Notes: a model not told the origin generated them from the sequence alone. Positions 1 through 6,611 are shown, counted from the stretch's first letter. The stretch: 6,611 nucleotides of DNA from Nitrospiraceae bacterium (GCA_005800255.1 SYGW01000091.1:1-6611); one strand, 5' to 3'. Program-made: numbers and translations.

Positions 1-2
1 AC

Positions 3-1268
3 CGGCGCACCTACGTCGGCGCGCTCCCGGGCCGCATCATTCAAGGCATGAAACAAGCCGGCACCAACAATCCGGTCTTCATGCTGGACGAAGTCGACAA
101 GGTCGGCATGGATTTTCGCGGCGACCCCTCCGCGGCCCTGCTCGAAGTGCTCGACCCGGAACAGAACAACTCGTTCACGGACCATTACCTGGGCGTGCCC
201 TTCGACCTGACCGACGTGCTCTTCATTGCCACGGCCAACCTGATCGACCCCATCCTGCCTGCCCTGCGCGACCGGATGGAAGTGATCAGCATCCCCGGCT
301 ATACCGAAGAAGAAAAATTGGGCATCGCCCAAAAATACCTGGTCCCGCGGCAACTGAACGAACATGGCATCACCGAGAAACATGTCCGTATCACCGAACC
401 GGCCGTGCGCCAAATCATCAGCAACTATACCCGTGAAGCCGGAGTCCGGAACCTCGAACGGGAAATCGCCAACGTCATACGCAAGGTGGCGAAAAAAGTG
501 GCGGAGGGCAAAGGCGTCGGATTCCCCGTCAATCCGGCCAACCTGCACAAATATCTCGGGGTCCCCAAGTTCGTGCCGGAAGAGGAATTACAGATAGACG
601 AAATCGGCGTCGCCACAGGGGTGGCCTGGACTGAGTCGGGCGGCGACGTGCTCTACATCGAAGCCACGGCCATGAAGGGCAAGGGGCAGCTGACCCTCAC
701 AGGCCAGCTAGGCGACGTGATGAAGGAGTCGGCTCAGGCAGCCCTGAGCTACGTCCGATCGCGCGAACGCACCCTCGGCATCAATCCCGATGTGTTCACC
801 ACGCAGGATCTCCATATCCACGTGCCGGCCGGAGCCATTCCCAAGGACGGACCCTCGGCCGGCATTACCATGGCCACTGCCATCGCCTCAACCCTGTCCC
901 AAATCCCGGTGCGCCGCGATCTGGCCATGACCGGCGAGATCACGCTCCGGGGCCGGGTGCTTCCCATCGGGGGATTGAAGGAAAAACTCTTGGCGGCCAA
1001 ACGGGCCAAACTCACCACCGTGATCCTGCCGAAGCGGAACAAAAAGGATCTCAACGAGATCCCCAAACACATCTTACAGGGTATTCACCTCGTCTTTGCC
1101 GACACGATGGACGATGTCATGAAGGTGGCCCTCCGACGGAGCCAGAAGCCCAGGCCAGCAGGCAAGCCGCAACCGCAGCAGAAGAAACAGGCTATACGCG
1201 CAAAAACCTGGCGGGCCTCTCGCTCACAGCCAGTACAGGCAACCACCAAGGCCTCGACGCCTCGCTAA
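3..1268 (+). CDS. lon: ATP-dependent Lon protease, C-terminal part (5' end outside window)
   Basis: This is the C-terminal half of a cytoplasmic AAA+ serine protease that unfolds and degrades damaged and regulatory proteins. The frame is open to the left edge, so the true start is outside; the ATG at 48 is internal. Before it the frame reads [15 protein letters not shown], a typical Lon segment. Numbering from Met at 48: Walker B FMLDEVDK (11-18), sensor-1 Asn64, arginine finger in RDRMEVI (Arg76), sensor-2 GVRNLERE (Arg134). The protease domain then follows, with catalytic Ser270 in PKDGPSAG and Lys313, the second Lys of GLKEK. The Ser-Lys spacing of 43 equals that of E. coli Lon (S679/K722). 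About 421 residues are present of a usual ~800. All key residues are intact, so it should be active. Residues 365-406 form an unusual basic Pro/Gln/Lys-rich tail. thiL starts 1 nt after the stop. Identification is essentially certain. Confidence 0.97.
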   Translation, partial: RRTYVGALPGRIIQGMKQAGTNNPVFMLDEVDKVGMDFRGDPSAALLEVLDPEQNNSFTDHYLGVPFDLTDVLFIATANLIDPILPALRDRMEVISIPGYTEEEKLGIAQKYLVPRQLNEHGITEKHVRITEPAVRQIISNYTREAGVRNLEREIANVIRKVAKKVAEGKGVGFPVNPANLHKYLGVPKFVPEEELQIDEIGVATGVAWTESGGDVLYIEATAMKGKGQLTLTGQLGDVMKESAQAALSYVRSRERTLGINPDVFTTQDLHIHVPAGAIPKDGPSAGITMATAIASTLSQIPVRRDLAMTGEITLRGRVLPIGGLKEKLLAAKRAKLTTVILPKRNKKDLNEIPKHILQGIHLVFADTMDDVMKVALRRSQKPRPAGKPQPQQKKQAIRAKTWRASRSQPVQATTKASTPR

Positions 1269-1269
1269 C

Positions 1270-2322
1270 ATGGCGCCCACAGCCCGCTCGAAGTCCCGTA
1301 GCGCGATTCACGAATTCGATCTCATTCGCACGCTCCAGCAACAATATCGCCGTCACGATCCCTCGGTGATCCGAGGGATCGGCGACGATGCGGCCGTCGT
1401 GATCTCACACGCCAACAAGTGGAGCCTCCTGACCACCGATCTGCTGGCAGAGGGTATCCATTTCGACCTCCGAACCGCCACGATGGCCGACATCGGCTTC
1501 CGCGCCGCAGTGGCCAATCTCAGCGACATTGCGGCAATGGGAGGAGCGCCTCAGTATCTGCTCGTATCCCTGGCCATTCCCCGCACCGGCGCCAGCAACC
1601 AGGTCCATCAACTCTACAAAGGCATGATGGCCGCCTGCCGCCCGCACCACGTCACACTCATCGGCGGGGACACCTCCGCCTCAGCCAGCGGCTGGTTTAT
1701 CAACATCACGCTGGTCGGAATGGTCCCGCCCCGCAAGGCTCTACTCCGAAGCGGCGCACGAGCCGGAGATCTGCTCTATGCAACCGGCACGATCGGCGAT
1801 GCCTTAGCAGGATTGATGCTCTTGAACGAACAACCCCGCAAGACACGGCACCCCCGCACGGCAACACTCTCGGCCAGGCACAAGCAATTCCTGATCGGCA
1901 GGCATCTGCATCCGACAGCACGGATTGCGGAAGGACAATGGCTCAGTACTCATGGCGCCGTGACTTCCGCCATCGATCTGTCAGACGGCCTGTCCGGCGA
2001 TCTCCGCCATATTTGCGAAGAAAGCCAAGTCGGCGCCGATCTCAATCTACACTCGCTCCCGCTCTCTCCTGCCTGCCGCGCCTATGCGGCGTCCCGGCAA
2101 CTCGACCCGGTGGCCCTGGCCCTGACCGGAGGCGAAGATTATGAATTGCTCTTTACCCTGTCTCCGCGCCACAAGGCCAAGGTTGAGCGGGCCGCCAAGC
2201 TCCACCGGTTTCGCATAACCTGCATCGGCGCCATTCGCCAAGCTCGACAGGGTGTCCAAGCGATCTCCCCAGACGGAACGAAACGTCCGTTACCGAACAG
2301 CAGTTACGAACATTTCAAATAA
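1270..2322 (+). CDS. thiL: Thiamine-monophosphate kinase ThiL
   Basis: ThiL phosphorylates thiamine monophosphate with ATP to thiamine diphosphate, the active cofactor, in the cytoplasm. The protein is 350 aa, slightly longer than E. coli ThiL (~325). The family motifs occur in order: GIGDDAAVV (36-44, Mg-binding Asp39/Asp40), TTDLLAEGIHF (55-65), VANLSDIAAMGG (81-92), LIGGDTS (130-136), GDLLYATGTIGDA (166-178), IDLSDGLSGDL (235-245) and LTGGEDYELLFT (285-296). This is the PurM/ThiL fold, with no missing motif. The ATG lies 1 nt after the lon stop, with no convincing Shine-Dalgarno sequence close by, so translation probably depends on ribosomes finishing lon. The first ~12 residues are basic and variable; the conserved part starts near IHEFDLI. 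No other thiamine genes or TPP riboswitch are visible nearby. The function call is firm. Confidence 0.96.
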   Translation: MAPTARSKSRSAIHEFDLIRTLQQQYRRHDPSVIRGIGDDAAVVISHANKWSLLTTDLLAEGIHFDLRTATMADIGFRAAVANLSDIAAMGGAPQYLLVSLAIPRTGASNQVHQLYKGMMAACRPHHVTLIGGDTSASASGWFINITLVGMVPPRKALLRSGARAGDLLYATGTIGDALAGLMLLNEQPRKTRHPRTATLSARHKQFLIGRHLHPTARIAEGQWLSTHGAVTSAIDLSDGLSGDLRHICEESQVGADLNLHSLPLSPACRAYAASRQLDPVALALTGGEDYELLFTLSPRHKAKVERAAKLHRFRITCIGAIRQARQGVQAISPDGTKRPLPNSSYEHFK

Positions 2323-2341
2323 CCAGCGCCGCAACACCGCT

Positions 2342-2830
2342 ATGGCTATGCTCCCCTCACTCCGATCCCTGATACAACGGGTCCTCCGTCTGAAGGAATC
2401 ACCGCAGCAAACGGCGCTGGCCTTCGCCATGGGGGTCTTCATCGCCTTTTCCCCGACCTATGGCCTTCACACCGTCATGGTGCTCTTCTGCGTCTGGGCC
2501 TTAAAGCTGAACTTTTTCGCCCTCATGGTCGGCGCCTCCCTCAATAATCCCTGGACCATCGTCCCAATCCTCGGCGCCACCTATTGGGTGGGCGCCCTCT
2601 TGCTCGGCAGATCGGACGGCCCCGCTTTCGATTGGCAGGACCTGAGCTTTGGCGCGATCTATGAACAAGTCCTGCCCTACGCCGTGCCGTTTTTTTTGGG
2701 AGGATTGGTCCTGAGTCTTCTCGGTGCCGCGCTCACCTACCCTGCCGCCCACTATTTCCTGACCAAACACCGGCAACCTCACCAACCAGACCAGGCAAAG
2801 CCATTGCCGCCCCCTCGAGATGTAGGCTAA
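2342..2830 (+). CDS. DUF2062 domain small membrane protein
   Basis: A 162-aa predicted inner-membrane protein of the DUF2062 family, whose biochemical role is not established. After a short amphipathic basic N-terminus (LRSLIQRVLRLKES), the family signature runs from PQQTALAFAMGVFIAFSPTYGLHT (split here as residues 21-35 and 36-44) to the SLNNPWTIVP stretch (67-75). Hydrophobic segments lie at about 24-38, 44-66, 72-89 and 111-139, followed by a polar Pro/Gln/Lys tail. I chose ATG 2342, 19 nt after thiL; ATG 2348 is also possible. A GTG at 2252 in the same frame would add 30 polar residues overlapping thiL that do not look like the family, so I rejected it. There is no clear ribosome site. 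A run of eight T (2690-2697) encodes part of PFFLGG. Family assignment is good; function is unknown. Confidence 0.85.
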   Translation: MAMLPSLRSLIQRVLRLKESPQQTALAFAMGVFIAFSPTYGLHTVMVLFCVWALKLNFFALMVGASLNNPWTIVPILGATYWVGALLLGRSDGPAFDWQDLSFGAIYEQVLPYAVPFFLGGLVLSLLGAALTYPAAHYFLTKHRQPHQPDQAKPLPPPRDVG

Positions 2831-2840
2831 GATCGAGTCC

Positions 2841-4259
2841 ATGTCCGACGGCCATCAATCCAATGCTCCCTATGATGGGTCGGCGCTGATCGCCGATCCA
2901 ATCCATCAATATGTTTCCTTCACCGTGCCCTTCTCCGCTGCGGACCAGCATGAGCGGACGGAAAAGGACCTGATCGACTCCCCCTGGGTCCAGCGCCTCC
3001 GCTACATCTATCAACTGCAAAGCGCCCGGTGGGTCTATCCCTCCGCGGAACATACCCGCTTCGTCCATTCGCTCGGCACCATGCATGTGGCGGGCCGTTT
3101 TGCGCGCCATCTCTATCCGTTCCTCAAGAAAACGGTCAAAAATATCCCCTCCGCGAACTATGTGGAGGAATTCCTCCGCGTGACGGCCCTCGCGCACGAT
3201 ATCGGCCACGGCCCCTTCTGCCATTTTTTCGACGACAACTACTTGCACACCTTCGGCGCTAGCCATGAAAAACTCGGACAGATCATCATCCGCGACCATC
3301 TGGGCCCGATCATCCGCAAGATCCGTCGCAGCCCCACCGGCCCCTTCGACAAAAGCGAGGAGCTCGATCCTAGCCAGATCGCCCATGTAATCCTCAAGGA
3401 AAAGAGCAAAGACAACTCTCGCATTCCACGCTGGATCAACATGCTCCAGCCGGTCATTTCCGGCAGCTATACCGCCGACAACCTCGACTATGTCCTGCGC
3501 GACTCCTATATGTGCGGCGTGGCGGTGGGGCCGGTCGATCTCTCCCGGCTCATCCACTACACGATCCTTACGGATAAGGGATTCACGATCCACAAGACCG
3601 GCCTGCCGGCCCTGCAGATGTTCCTCAACACCCGCATGTATCTCTATTCCAACGTCTACTACCACCGGACCACGCGCGCCATCGACATCCACCTCCGCGA
3701 CATCTTCGGCGAGACCATGAAGCTCCTCTTTCCCCACGATCCCCGTAAGAGGATGGACGAATACCTGGCACTGACCGATTGGTCCCTGCTGGAACAGGTG
3801 CGGGGATGGAAAACCAGCCGCCAGGCCACAGAGCAGCGGCTGGGGGCGGAATGGCAGAGGATCCTCGGACGCGACGTCAAATGGAAGATGGCTTACAGCG
3901 CCGTGCTCAAGGAAAAGGGCCAGGAGCGAGGCATGGACTTTCCCAGCCACAAGCACTTTGAAGAGCAGATCAGAAAAGAATTACCGACGAAACTCAAAAA
4001 AGTGGAGTTCCGCGTCGATATGGCTCCACTCGACCCTCGGCCTGACCCGAAAGACCGGCGCGGCAACCCCCTCTATGTCTATGACCCCAGCACCAAAGCC
4101 GTCTCGACCGACCCGCTAGAGGAGTTCCTCGACCTATTGCCCACCCGCTTGGTCCAATTCCGCGTCTATACCCTCGACCATGACTACGACGAAGCCCTCT
4201 CCCGCGCCACAGCCACCGTACTGAACAAAACCCCGTCGAGCCTCGAATCGAACGAGTAA
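2841..4259 (+). CDS. HD-domain phosphohydrolase, SAMHD1/dGTPase-like
   Basis: A 472-aa soluble protein of the HD superfamily group that includes SAMHD1 and bacterial dNTP triphosphohydrolases (COG1078-type). The N-terminus has the family pattern DPIHQYVSF (19-27), LIDSPWVQRLRYIYQL (44-59), and YPSAEHTRFVHSLG (66-79) with the first metal His76. His119-Asp120 lie in LAHDIGHGPFCH (117-128), and the last metal Asp216 is in TADNLDYVLRDS (211-222). His123 and His128 match the SAMHD1 HDxGHGPFSH active-site helix. All four HD metal ligands are therefore present. A helical region rich in Tyr and Arg follows (about 245-290), then a charged C-terminal part of ~180 residues that I do not recognise. The ATG is 10 nt after the DUF2062 stop, with only a weak GAG-type ribosome site. 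Likely a nucleotide or phosphate-ester hydrolase; the exact substrate cannot be read from sequence, and no allosteric or SAM domain is evident. Confidence 0.88.
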   Translation: MSDGHQSNAPYDGSALIADPIHQYVSFTVPFSAADQHERTEKDLIDSPWVQRLRYIYQLQSARWVYPSAEHTRFVHSLGTMHVAGRFARHLYPFLKKTVKNIPSANYVEEFLRVTALAHDIGHGPFCHFFDDNYLHTFGASHEKLGQIIIRDHLGPIIRKIRRSPTGPFDKSEELDPSQIAHVILKEKSKDNSRIPRWINMLQPVISGSYTADNLDYVLRDSYMCGVAVGPVDLSRLIHYTILTDKGFTIHKTGLPALQMFLNTRMYLYSNVYYHRTTRAIDIHLRDIFGETMKLLFPHDPRKRMDEYLALTDWSLLEQVRGWKTSRQATEQRLGAEWQRILGRDVKWKMAYSAVLKEKGQERGMDFPSHKHFEEQIRKELPTKLKKVEFRVDMAPLDPRPDPKDRRGNPLYVYDPSTKAVSTDPLEEFLDLLPTRLVQFRVYTLDHDYDEALSRATATVLNKTPSSLESNE

Positions 4260-4271
4260 TCCGCCAGTGAT

Positions 4272-4347
4272 CCGTGAAACGTAAAACGTCAAAAGTGAAA
4301 GGCTCCGCAGTAGACTACTCGGCAGTCCTACGCTTTACCTTTCACGG
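4272..4347. repeat. Imperfect inverted repeat with gtgaaa/gtaaa motif
   Basis: The left arm ccgtgaaacgtaaaacg (4272-4288) and right arm cgctttacctttcacgg (4331-4347) pair at 15 of 17 positions around a 42-nt loop. A second copy of the motif, gtgaaagg (4295-4302), is an exact complement of cctttcac (4338-4345), so two alternative stems are possible. The loop also contains a small palindrome, agtag-a-ctact (4310-4320). Motif-built, palindromic and intergenic, it could be a dispersed repeat of the REP type or a bidirectional transcription end. The pairing is seen directly; both roles are inference. Confidence 0.55.
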
Positions 4348-4357
4348 TTTGCAAACA

Positions 4358-4377
4358 CGCCGCTGGGCGGACTTTTT
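4358..4377 (+). terminator. Weak Rho-independent terminator candidate after HD gene
   Basis: A short GC stem, either cgcc/ggcg (4358-4361 with 4366-4369) or ccgc/gcgg (4360-4363 with 4367-4370), is followed by acttttt. The stem is only 4 bp and the T tract is five, so this is marginal. It sits about 100 nt past the HD gene stop and just before the M23 stop on the other strand, the right place for the end of the plus-strand unit. The larger repeat at 4272-4347 may contribute. Confidence 0.28.
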
Positions 4378-4389
4378 GAGCAGCCTTAG

Positions 4390-5391
4390 TTATTCTCTGA
4401 CGGGAACTACTTGCGGGCTTGGCAGGGATTCAGGAGCGGAAGTTGTCGCCGTTGACGCAACCCCGTTCCTGAACGGGAGGTCGAGCAACGAATAAGGATT
4501 CACGCGGGCGCCGTTGAGCTTGACGCCCCAATGGAGGTGCGAACCTGTGGCGCGACCGGTCGCTCCCACCTTGCCGATGATTTGCCCGGCCGTGATCAAG
4601 TCTCCATCTTTCACCAAGATCTCAGACAGGTGAAAATACATCGAGTAGAAGCCCAGGCCGTGATCGACAAAGACTCCCCTGCCGGAGAAAATATGATCCA
4701 CCGTGATACGGACGACTCCGTCATTCGTCGCTGCGACATCAGCCCCCATCGGCGCGCCGATATCCTCTCCATTGTGGGGATTGCGCGGCTTGCCGTTCAT
4801 GATCCGCACGCTGCCGAAAATGCCGGTGCGCTTGCCATTGACCGGCTCTACGAAGTTGCTGTGCCAGAGTTTCAGTCGTGAATTTTCCGCCAATGCTTGT
4901 TTTACCTGCGCCTGCTCGGCTTTCCAGCGGGCCACAGCCTTCTCATCCAAATCGACTTTCTCTTTGGGCAATTTCAAATGTTCGACGGCGAACTTCTCTT
5001 TGGCCACCAGGACATTGAAACTCAACTGCTTCGCCTGTTCACCCTGCTTCACTTCCACAGCCAGTTCATAGGTCCCTGGATCGTCCTGCATATCGATCCC
5101 GAGCAACCCGACATAGCCGGCTGGCTCCCCCGGCCTGAACTCACGGAAGAAGGGAATCGTCCGATCAAGAAATGTGCCGGTCACCTCCGTCGCCTGCTCT
5201 TCTCCCTTCACCTTGACCACCAGCACCTGCCCCTGTTTGCCGCTATATTGTCCATCAAGGCCCTTCGGCGGAGGAGGCGTGTTGGGAAACAACTCGACAG
5301 GGAAGACGCTGGACAGCAACACGACGGCCATAATCATCGTCCGGTCCAGTCGCGAGATCCGCAGCTTCGCTTGTTTGAGAGCGGTCATCAT
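4390..5391 (-). CDS. M23-family metallopeptidase (LytM/murein hydrolase type), exported
   Basis: A 333-aa protein with a basic N-terminus and a hydrophobic segment (about 18-36, TMIMAVVLLSSVFP) that is a signal peptide or membrane anchor, so it should act in the periplasm or envelope. Residues ~45-135 look like the beta-rich Ig-like N-terminal domain seen in some M23 peptidases; ~136-172 is a charged helical linker (KEKVDLDEKAVARWKAEQ). The LytM domain (~183-305) has zinc ligands His206 and Asp210 in HNGED and His287 in SHLHWGV, plus catalytic His254 (MYFH) and His285. It is therefore predicted to be an active zinc endopeptidase on peptidoglycan peptides, not a degenerate EnvC/NlpD-type activator. 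The tail is Ser/Thr/Pro-rich. ATG 5391 was chosen because it overlaps the pafA stop (ATGA) and has GAGG 8 nt upstream; the reading frame extends to 5487, but that part lies inside pafA. True substrate unknown. Confidence 0.92.
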   Translation of the reverse strand: MMTALKQAKLRISRLDRTMIMAVVLLSSVFPVELFPNTPPPPKGLDGQYSGKQGQVLVVKVKGEEQATEVTGTFLDRTIPFFREFRPGEPAGYVGLLGIDMQDDPGTYELAVEVKQGEQAKQLSFNVLVAKEKFAVEHLKLPKEKVDLDEKAVARWKAEQAQVKQALAENSRLKLWHSNFVEPVNGKRTGIFGSVRIMNGKPRNPHNGEDIGAPMGADVAATNDGVVRITVDHIFSGRGVFVDHGLGFYSMYFHLSEILVKDGDLITAGQIIGKVGATGRATGSHLHWGVKLNGARVNPYSLLDLPFRNGVASTATTSAPESLPSPQVVPVRE

Positions 5392-6611
5392 CGGTAGAGC
5401 CTCAATCCTGACACCTGAGAGACCAACTCGTCCACGCGCCGATTCACGGCGCTGAAGGGGTCCATGCAGAGTATCGTTTCTTCCCAATAGCCGTTGAGTT
5501 TCAAATAGGTCCAGTCCACCGTATAGGAACGATTCTTGGCGCGGGCGAACCGGATGAAATCGCCTCGCACCTTCGCCCTCGTGGTCTGAGGCGGAGTCGA
5601 CATGGCCCGCTGCACAGCCTCCTCTGTTGCCACCCGTTCGATCATCCCACGGGACTCCATCAGATAATACAACCCGCGCGTCCGTTTGACATCATGATAT
5701 TGCAGATCGAGCAGGAGGACCCTCGGATCGTCCCAGCCGCAGCCCTTCTTGTCGATATAGGACTGGATCAGATGACGCTTGGTTACCCAGTCGATTTCGC
5801 GCACCAGCTGCATCGGATCTTCTTCCAGCTTATCCAGCACCATCGCCCACCGTTTCCACACATCGTCGAGCGCGGGATCGTGCCCCTGTTTCGCCAAATA
5901 GTCTTGCGCCCGATCCAGATAGACCCGCTGCACCTCTACTGCCGTCAGCTGGCGGCCATCGCCCAGCCGGACCTTCTTCTTCAACGAAGGATCCCGTGAA
6001 ATCTCCCTGATCGCTTTCACAGGATCCTCTAACTCCATCCCCTGAACCGCGTACCCTTCCTCGATCATGAACAACATCAACGACGCCGTGCCGACCTTCA
6101 AATAGGTCGCGAACTCCGACATGTTGGAATCTCCGACAATGATATGGAGCCGCCGATAGCGCTCCGCATCGGCATGAGGCTCGTCCCGCGTATTGATGAT
6201 ACTGCGCGAGGACGTGGTCGAAGACGAGGTCTTCTCGTGAATATGTTGGGCCCGTTGCGAAATGAAGTACTGGGGCTTGCCGGAGGCTTTCAGCACTTTC
6301 CCCGCTCCGCTGTAGACCTGGCGCGTGACAAAGAAGGGAATGAGCTGCTCCGTCACTTTCCAGAAATCGACGTCCCGTCGCATCAGGAAATTTTCATGAC
6401 AGCCATAGGTATTGCCCAGCGAGTCCGTATTGTTCTTGAAAATGTAGATTTCCCCGGACAGCCCCTCTTCCCGCAACCGTTCCTCCGCCGCAGGCAGACA
6501 GGCTTCGAGGAGCCGTTCGCCGGCTTTATCGTGAATGACGAGATCGAGGATGTTGTCGCACTCGGGAGTGGAATACTCGGGATGACAGCCTGTGTCTTGA
6601 TAAAAACGCGC
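5388..6611 (-). CDS. pafA: Pup-protein ligase PafA, N-terminus outside window
   Basis: PafA uses ATP to activate the C-terminal glutamate of the small protein Pup and attach it to lysines of target proteins, marking them for the bacterial proteasome. It belongs to the glutamine synthetase/carboxylate-amine ligase fold, shared with the depupylase Dop. The frame is open to the right edge; 407 aa are visible and roughly 50-60 N-terminal residues are missing compared with M. tuberculosis PafA (452 aa). Numbering from the edge: ARFYQDTGCHPEYSTPE (1-17), whose Asp6 matches the catalytic Asp in ARLYLDVGSHPEY; FKNNTDSLGNTYGCHEN (58-74); INTRDEPHADAERYRRLH (139-156); GDSNMSE (160-166); PPQTTRAKVRGDFI and the PafA-style end TVDWTYLKLN...ILCMDPF. 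Those segments favour PafA over Dop, although the middle resembles Dop. A TTG at 6476 is internal. The stop overlaps the M23 start. Partner genes (pup, dop, proteasome) must lie to the right if present. Confidence 0.93.
   Translation of the reverse strand, partial: ARFYQDTGCHPEYSTPECDNILDLVIHDKAGERLLEACLPAAEERLREEGLSGEIYIFKNNTDSLGNTYGCHENFLMRRDVDFWKVTEQLIPFFVTRQVYSGAGKVLKASGKPQYFISQRAQHIHEKTSSSTTSSRSIINTRDEPHADAERYRRLHIIVGDSNMSEFATYLKVGTASLMLFMIEEGYAVQGMELEDPVKAIREISRDPSLKKKVRLGDGRQLTAVEVQRVYLDRAQDYLAKQGHDPALDDVWKRWAMVLDKLEEDPMQLVREIDWVTKRHLIQSYIDKKGCGWDDPRVLLLDLQYHDVKRTRGLYYLMESRGMIERVATEEAVQRAMSTPPQTTRAKVRGDFIRFARAKNRSYTVDWTYLKLNGYWEETILCMDPFSAVNRRVDELVSQVSGLRLYR
5400..5403 (-). promoter_or_regulatory. 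Ribosome binding site of the M23 peptidase gene
   Basis: On the minus strand GAGG lies 8 nt upstream of the ATG at 5391-5389, inside the end of pafA. It supports this ATG over upstream alternatives and over the adjacent second ATG at 5388. Combined with the ATGA overlap, it indicates translational coupling to pafA. Confidence 0.6.

Larger units (their letters stand above)
4260..4389. other. Convergent intergenic region
   Basis: This 130-bp gap separates the stops of the plus-strand HD gene and the minus-strand M23 gene, and is the only sizeable non-coding stretch in the window. A frame from 4274 to 4495 is open on the plus strand, but it runs into the M23 coding region, shows no family resemblance, and is probably not a gene. 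The gap contains an imperfect inverted repeat and a weak terminator-like hairpin, listed separately. Confidence 0.8.

Noticed and set aside
1419..2144. 241-codon plus-strand frame inside thiL
   Set aside because: It is an out-of-frame, Arg/Pro/Ser-rich translation of thiL, whose own frame carries all ThiL motifs.
2252..2341. GTG start giving the DUF2062 protein 30 more residues
   Set aside because: The extra part is polar, overlaps thiL by 71 nt, has no ribosome site, and the family homology begins after the ATG at 2342.
2733..3956. Long 407-codon open frame on the minus strand opposite the HD gene
   Set aside because: It lies entirely antisense to a well-supported HD gene and the DUF2062 end, its product shows no family motifs, and long antisense frames are common in GC-rich genes.
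2841..4259. HD protein as an antiphage dNTPase defence gene
   Set aside because: No defence partners, mobile elements or compositional shift nearby; it sits in a housekeeping-like gene string.
4897..5397. 166-codon plus-strand frame and neighbours opposite the M23 gene
   Set aside because: Antisense to a gene with complete M23 catalytic motifs; no recognisable product.
5392..5487. Upstream start for the M23 peptidase at 5487
   Set aside because: This would lie inside pafA and put 32 residues before the basic-hydrophobic signal region; ATG 5391 has GAGG at proper spacing and the ATGA overlap.
6474..6476. TTG at 6476 as the start of pafA
   Set aside because: The frame continues to the right edge with clearly homologous residues, including the catalytic Asp in FYQDTGCHPEY, so the real start is outside.
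5388..6611. Minus-strand ligase is Dop (Pup deamidase) instead of PafA
   Set aside because: The FKNNTDS, STTSSRSIINTRDEP, GDSNMSE and C-terminal TVDWTYLKLN/ILCMDPF segments match PafA; only the middle is Dop-like. The Dop loop cannot be tested because the N-terminus is missing.

Overview
The window is about 60% GC, almost fully coding, and looks like core chromosome of a Gram-negative bacterium. A Pup-protein ligase (PafA) near a bacterial Lon, thiL and DUF2062/HD genes points to the Nitrospirota (Nitrospira-like), one of the few non-actinobacterial groups known to carry the Pup-proteasome system. That assignment is inference from gene content and protein style; there is no rRNA or other direct marker in the window.

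Layout. The plus strand (1-4259) carries four tightly packed genes: the 3' half of lon (cut by the left edge), thiL (thiamine-monophosphate kinase, 1 nt after lon), a small DUF2062 membrane protein (19 nt gap), and a SAMHD1/dGTPase-like HD phosphohydrolase (10 nt gap). The spacing suggests one transcription unit, though the products belong to different processes (protein quality control, thiamine cofactor synthesis, membrane, nucleotide metabolism).

The minus strand (6611-4390) carries pafA, whose N-terminus is cut by the right edge, followed by an M23-family metallopeptidase whose ATG overlaps the pafA stop in an ATGA junction. The two units converge on a 130-bp intergenic region (4260-4389). 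It holds an imperfect 17-bp inverted repeat built from a 'gtgaaa/gtaaa' motif and a weak terminator-like hairpin.

How the genes relate. Two cytoplasmic protein-degradation routes lie tail to tail: ATP-dependent Lon, and pupylation by PafA, which tags proteins for the Mpa/ARC-proteasome. The remaining proteasome genes (pup, dop, prcA/B, ATPase) would be expected to the right of the window. The coupled M23 peptidase is predicted to act outside the cytoplasm on the cell wall, and its link to pupylation is unexplained. No tRNA, rRNA, CRISPR array, insertion sequence or prophage signal was seen. The most interesting points are the Pup ligase outside Actinobacteria, its partly Dop-like middle region, its coupling to an envelope peptidase, the basic tail on Lon, and the intergenic repeat.
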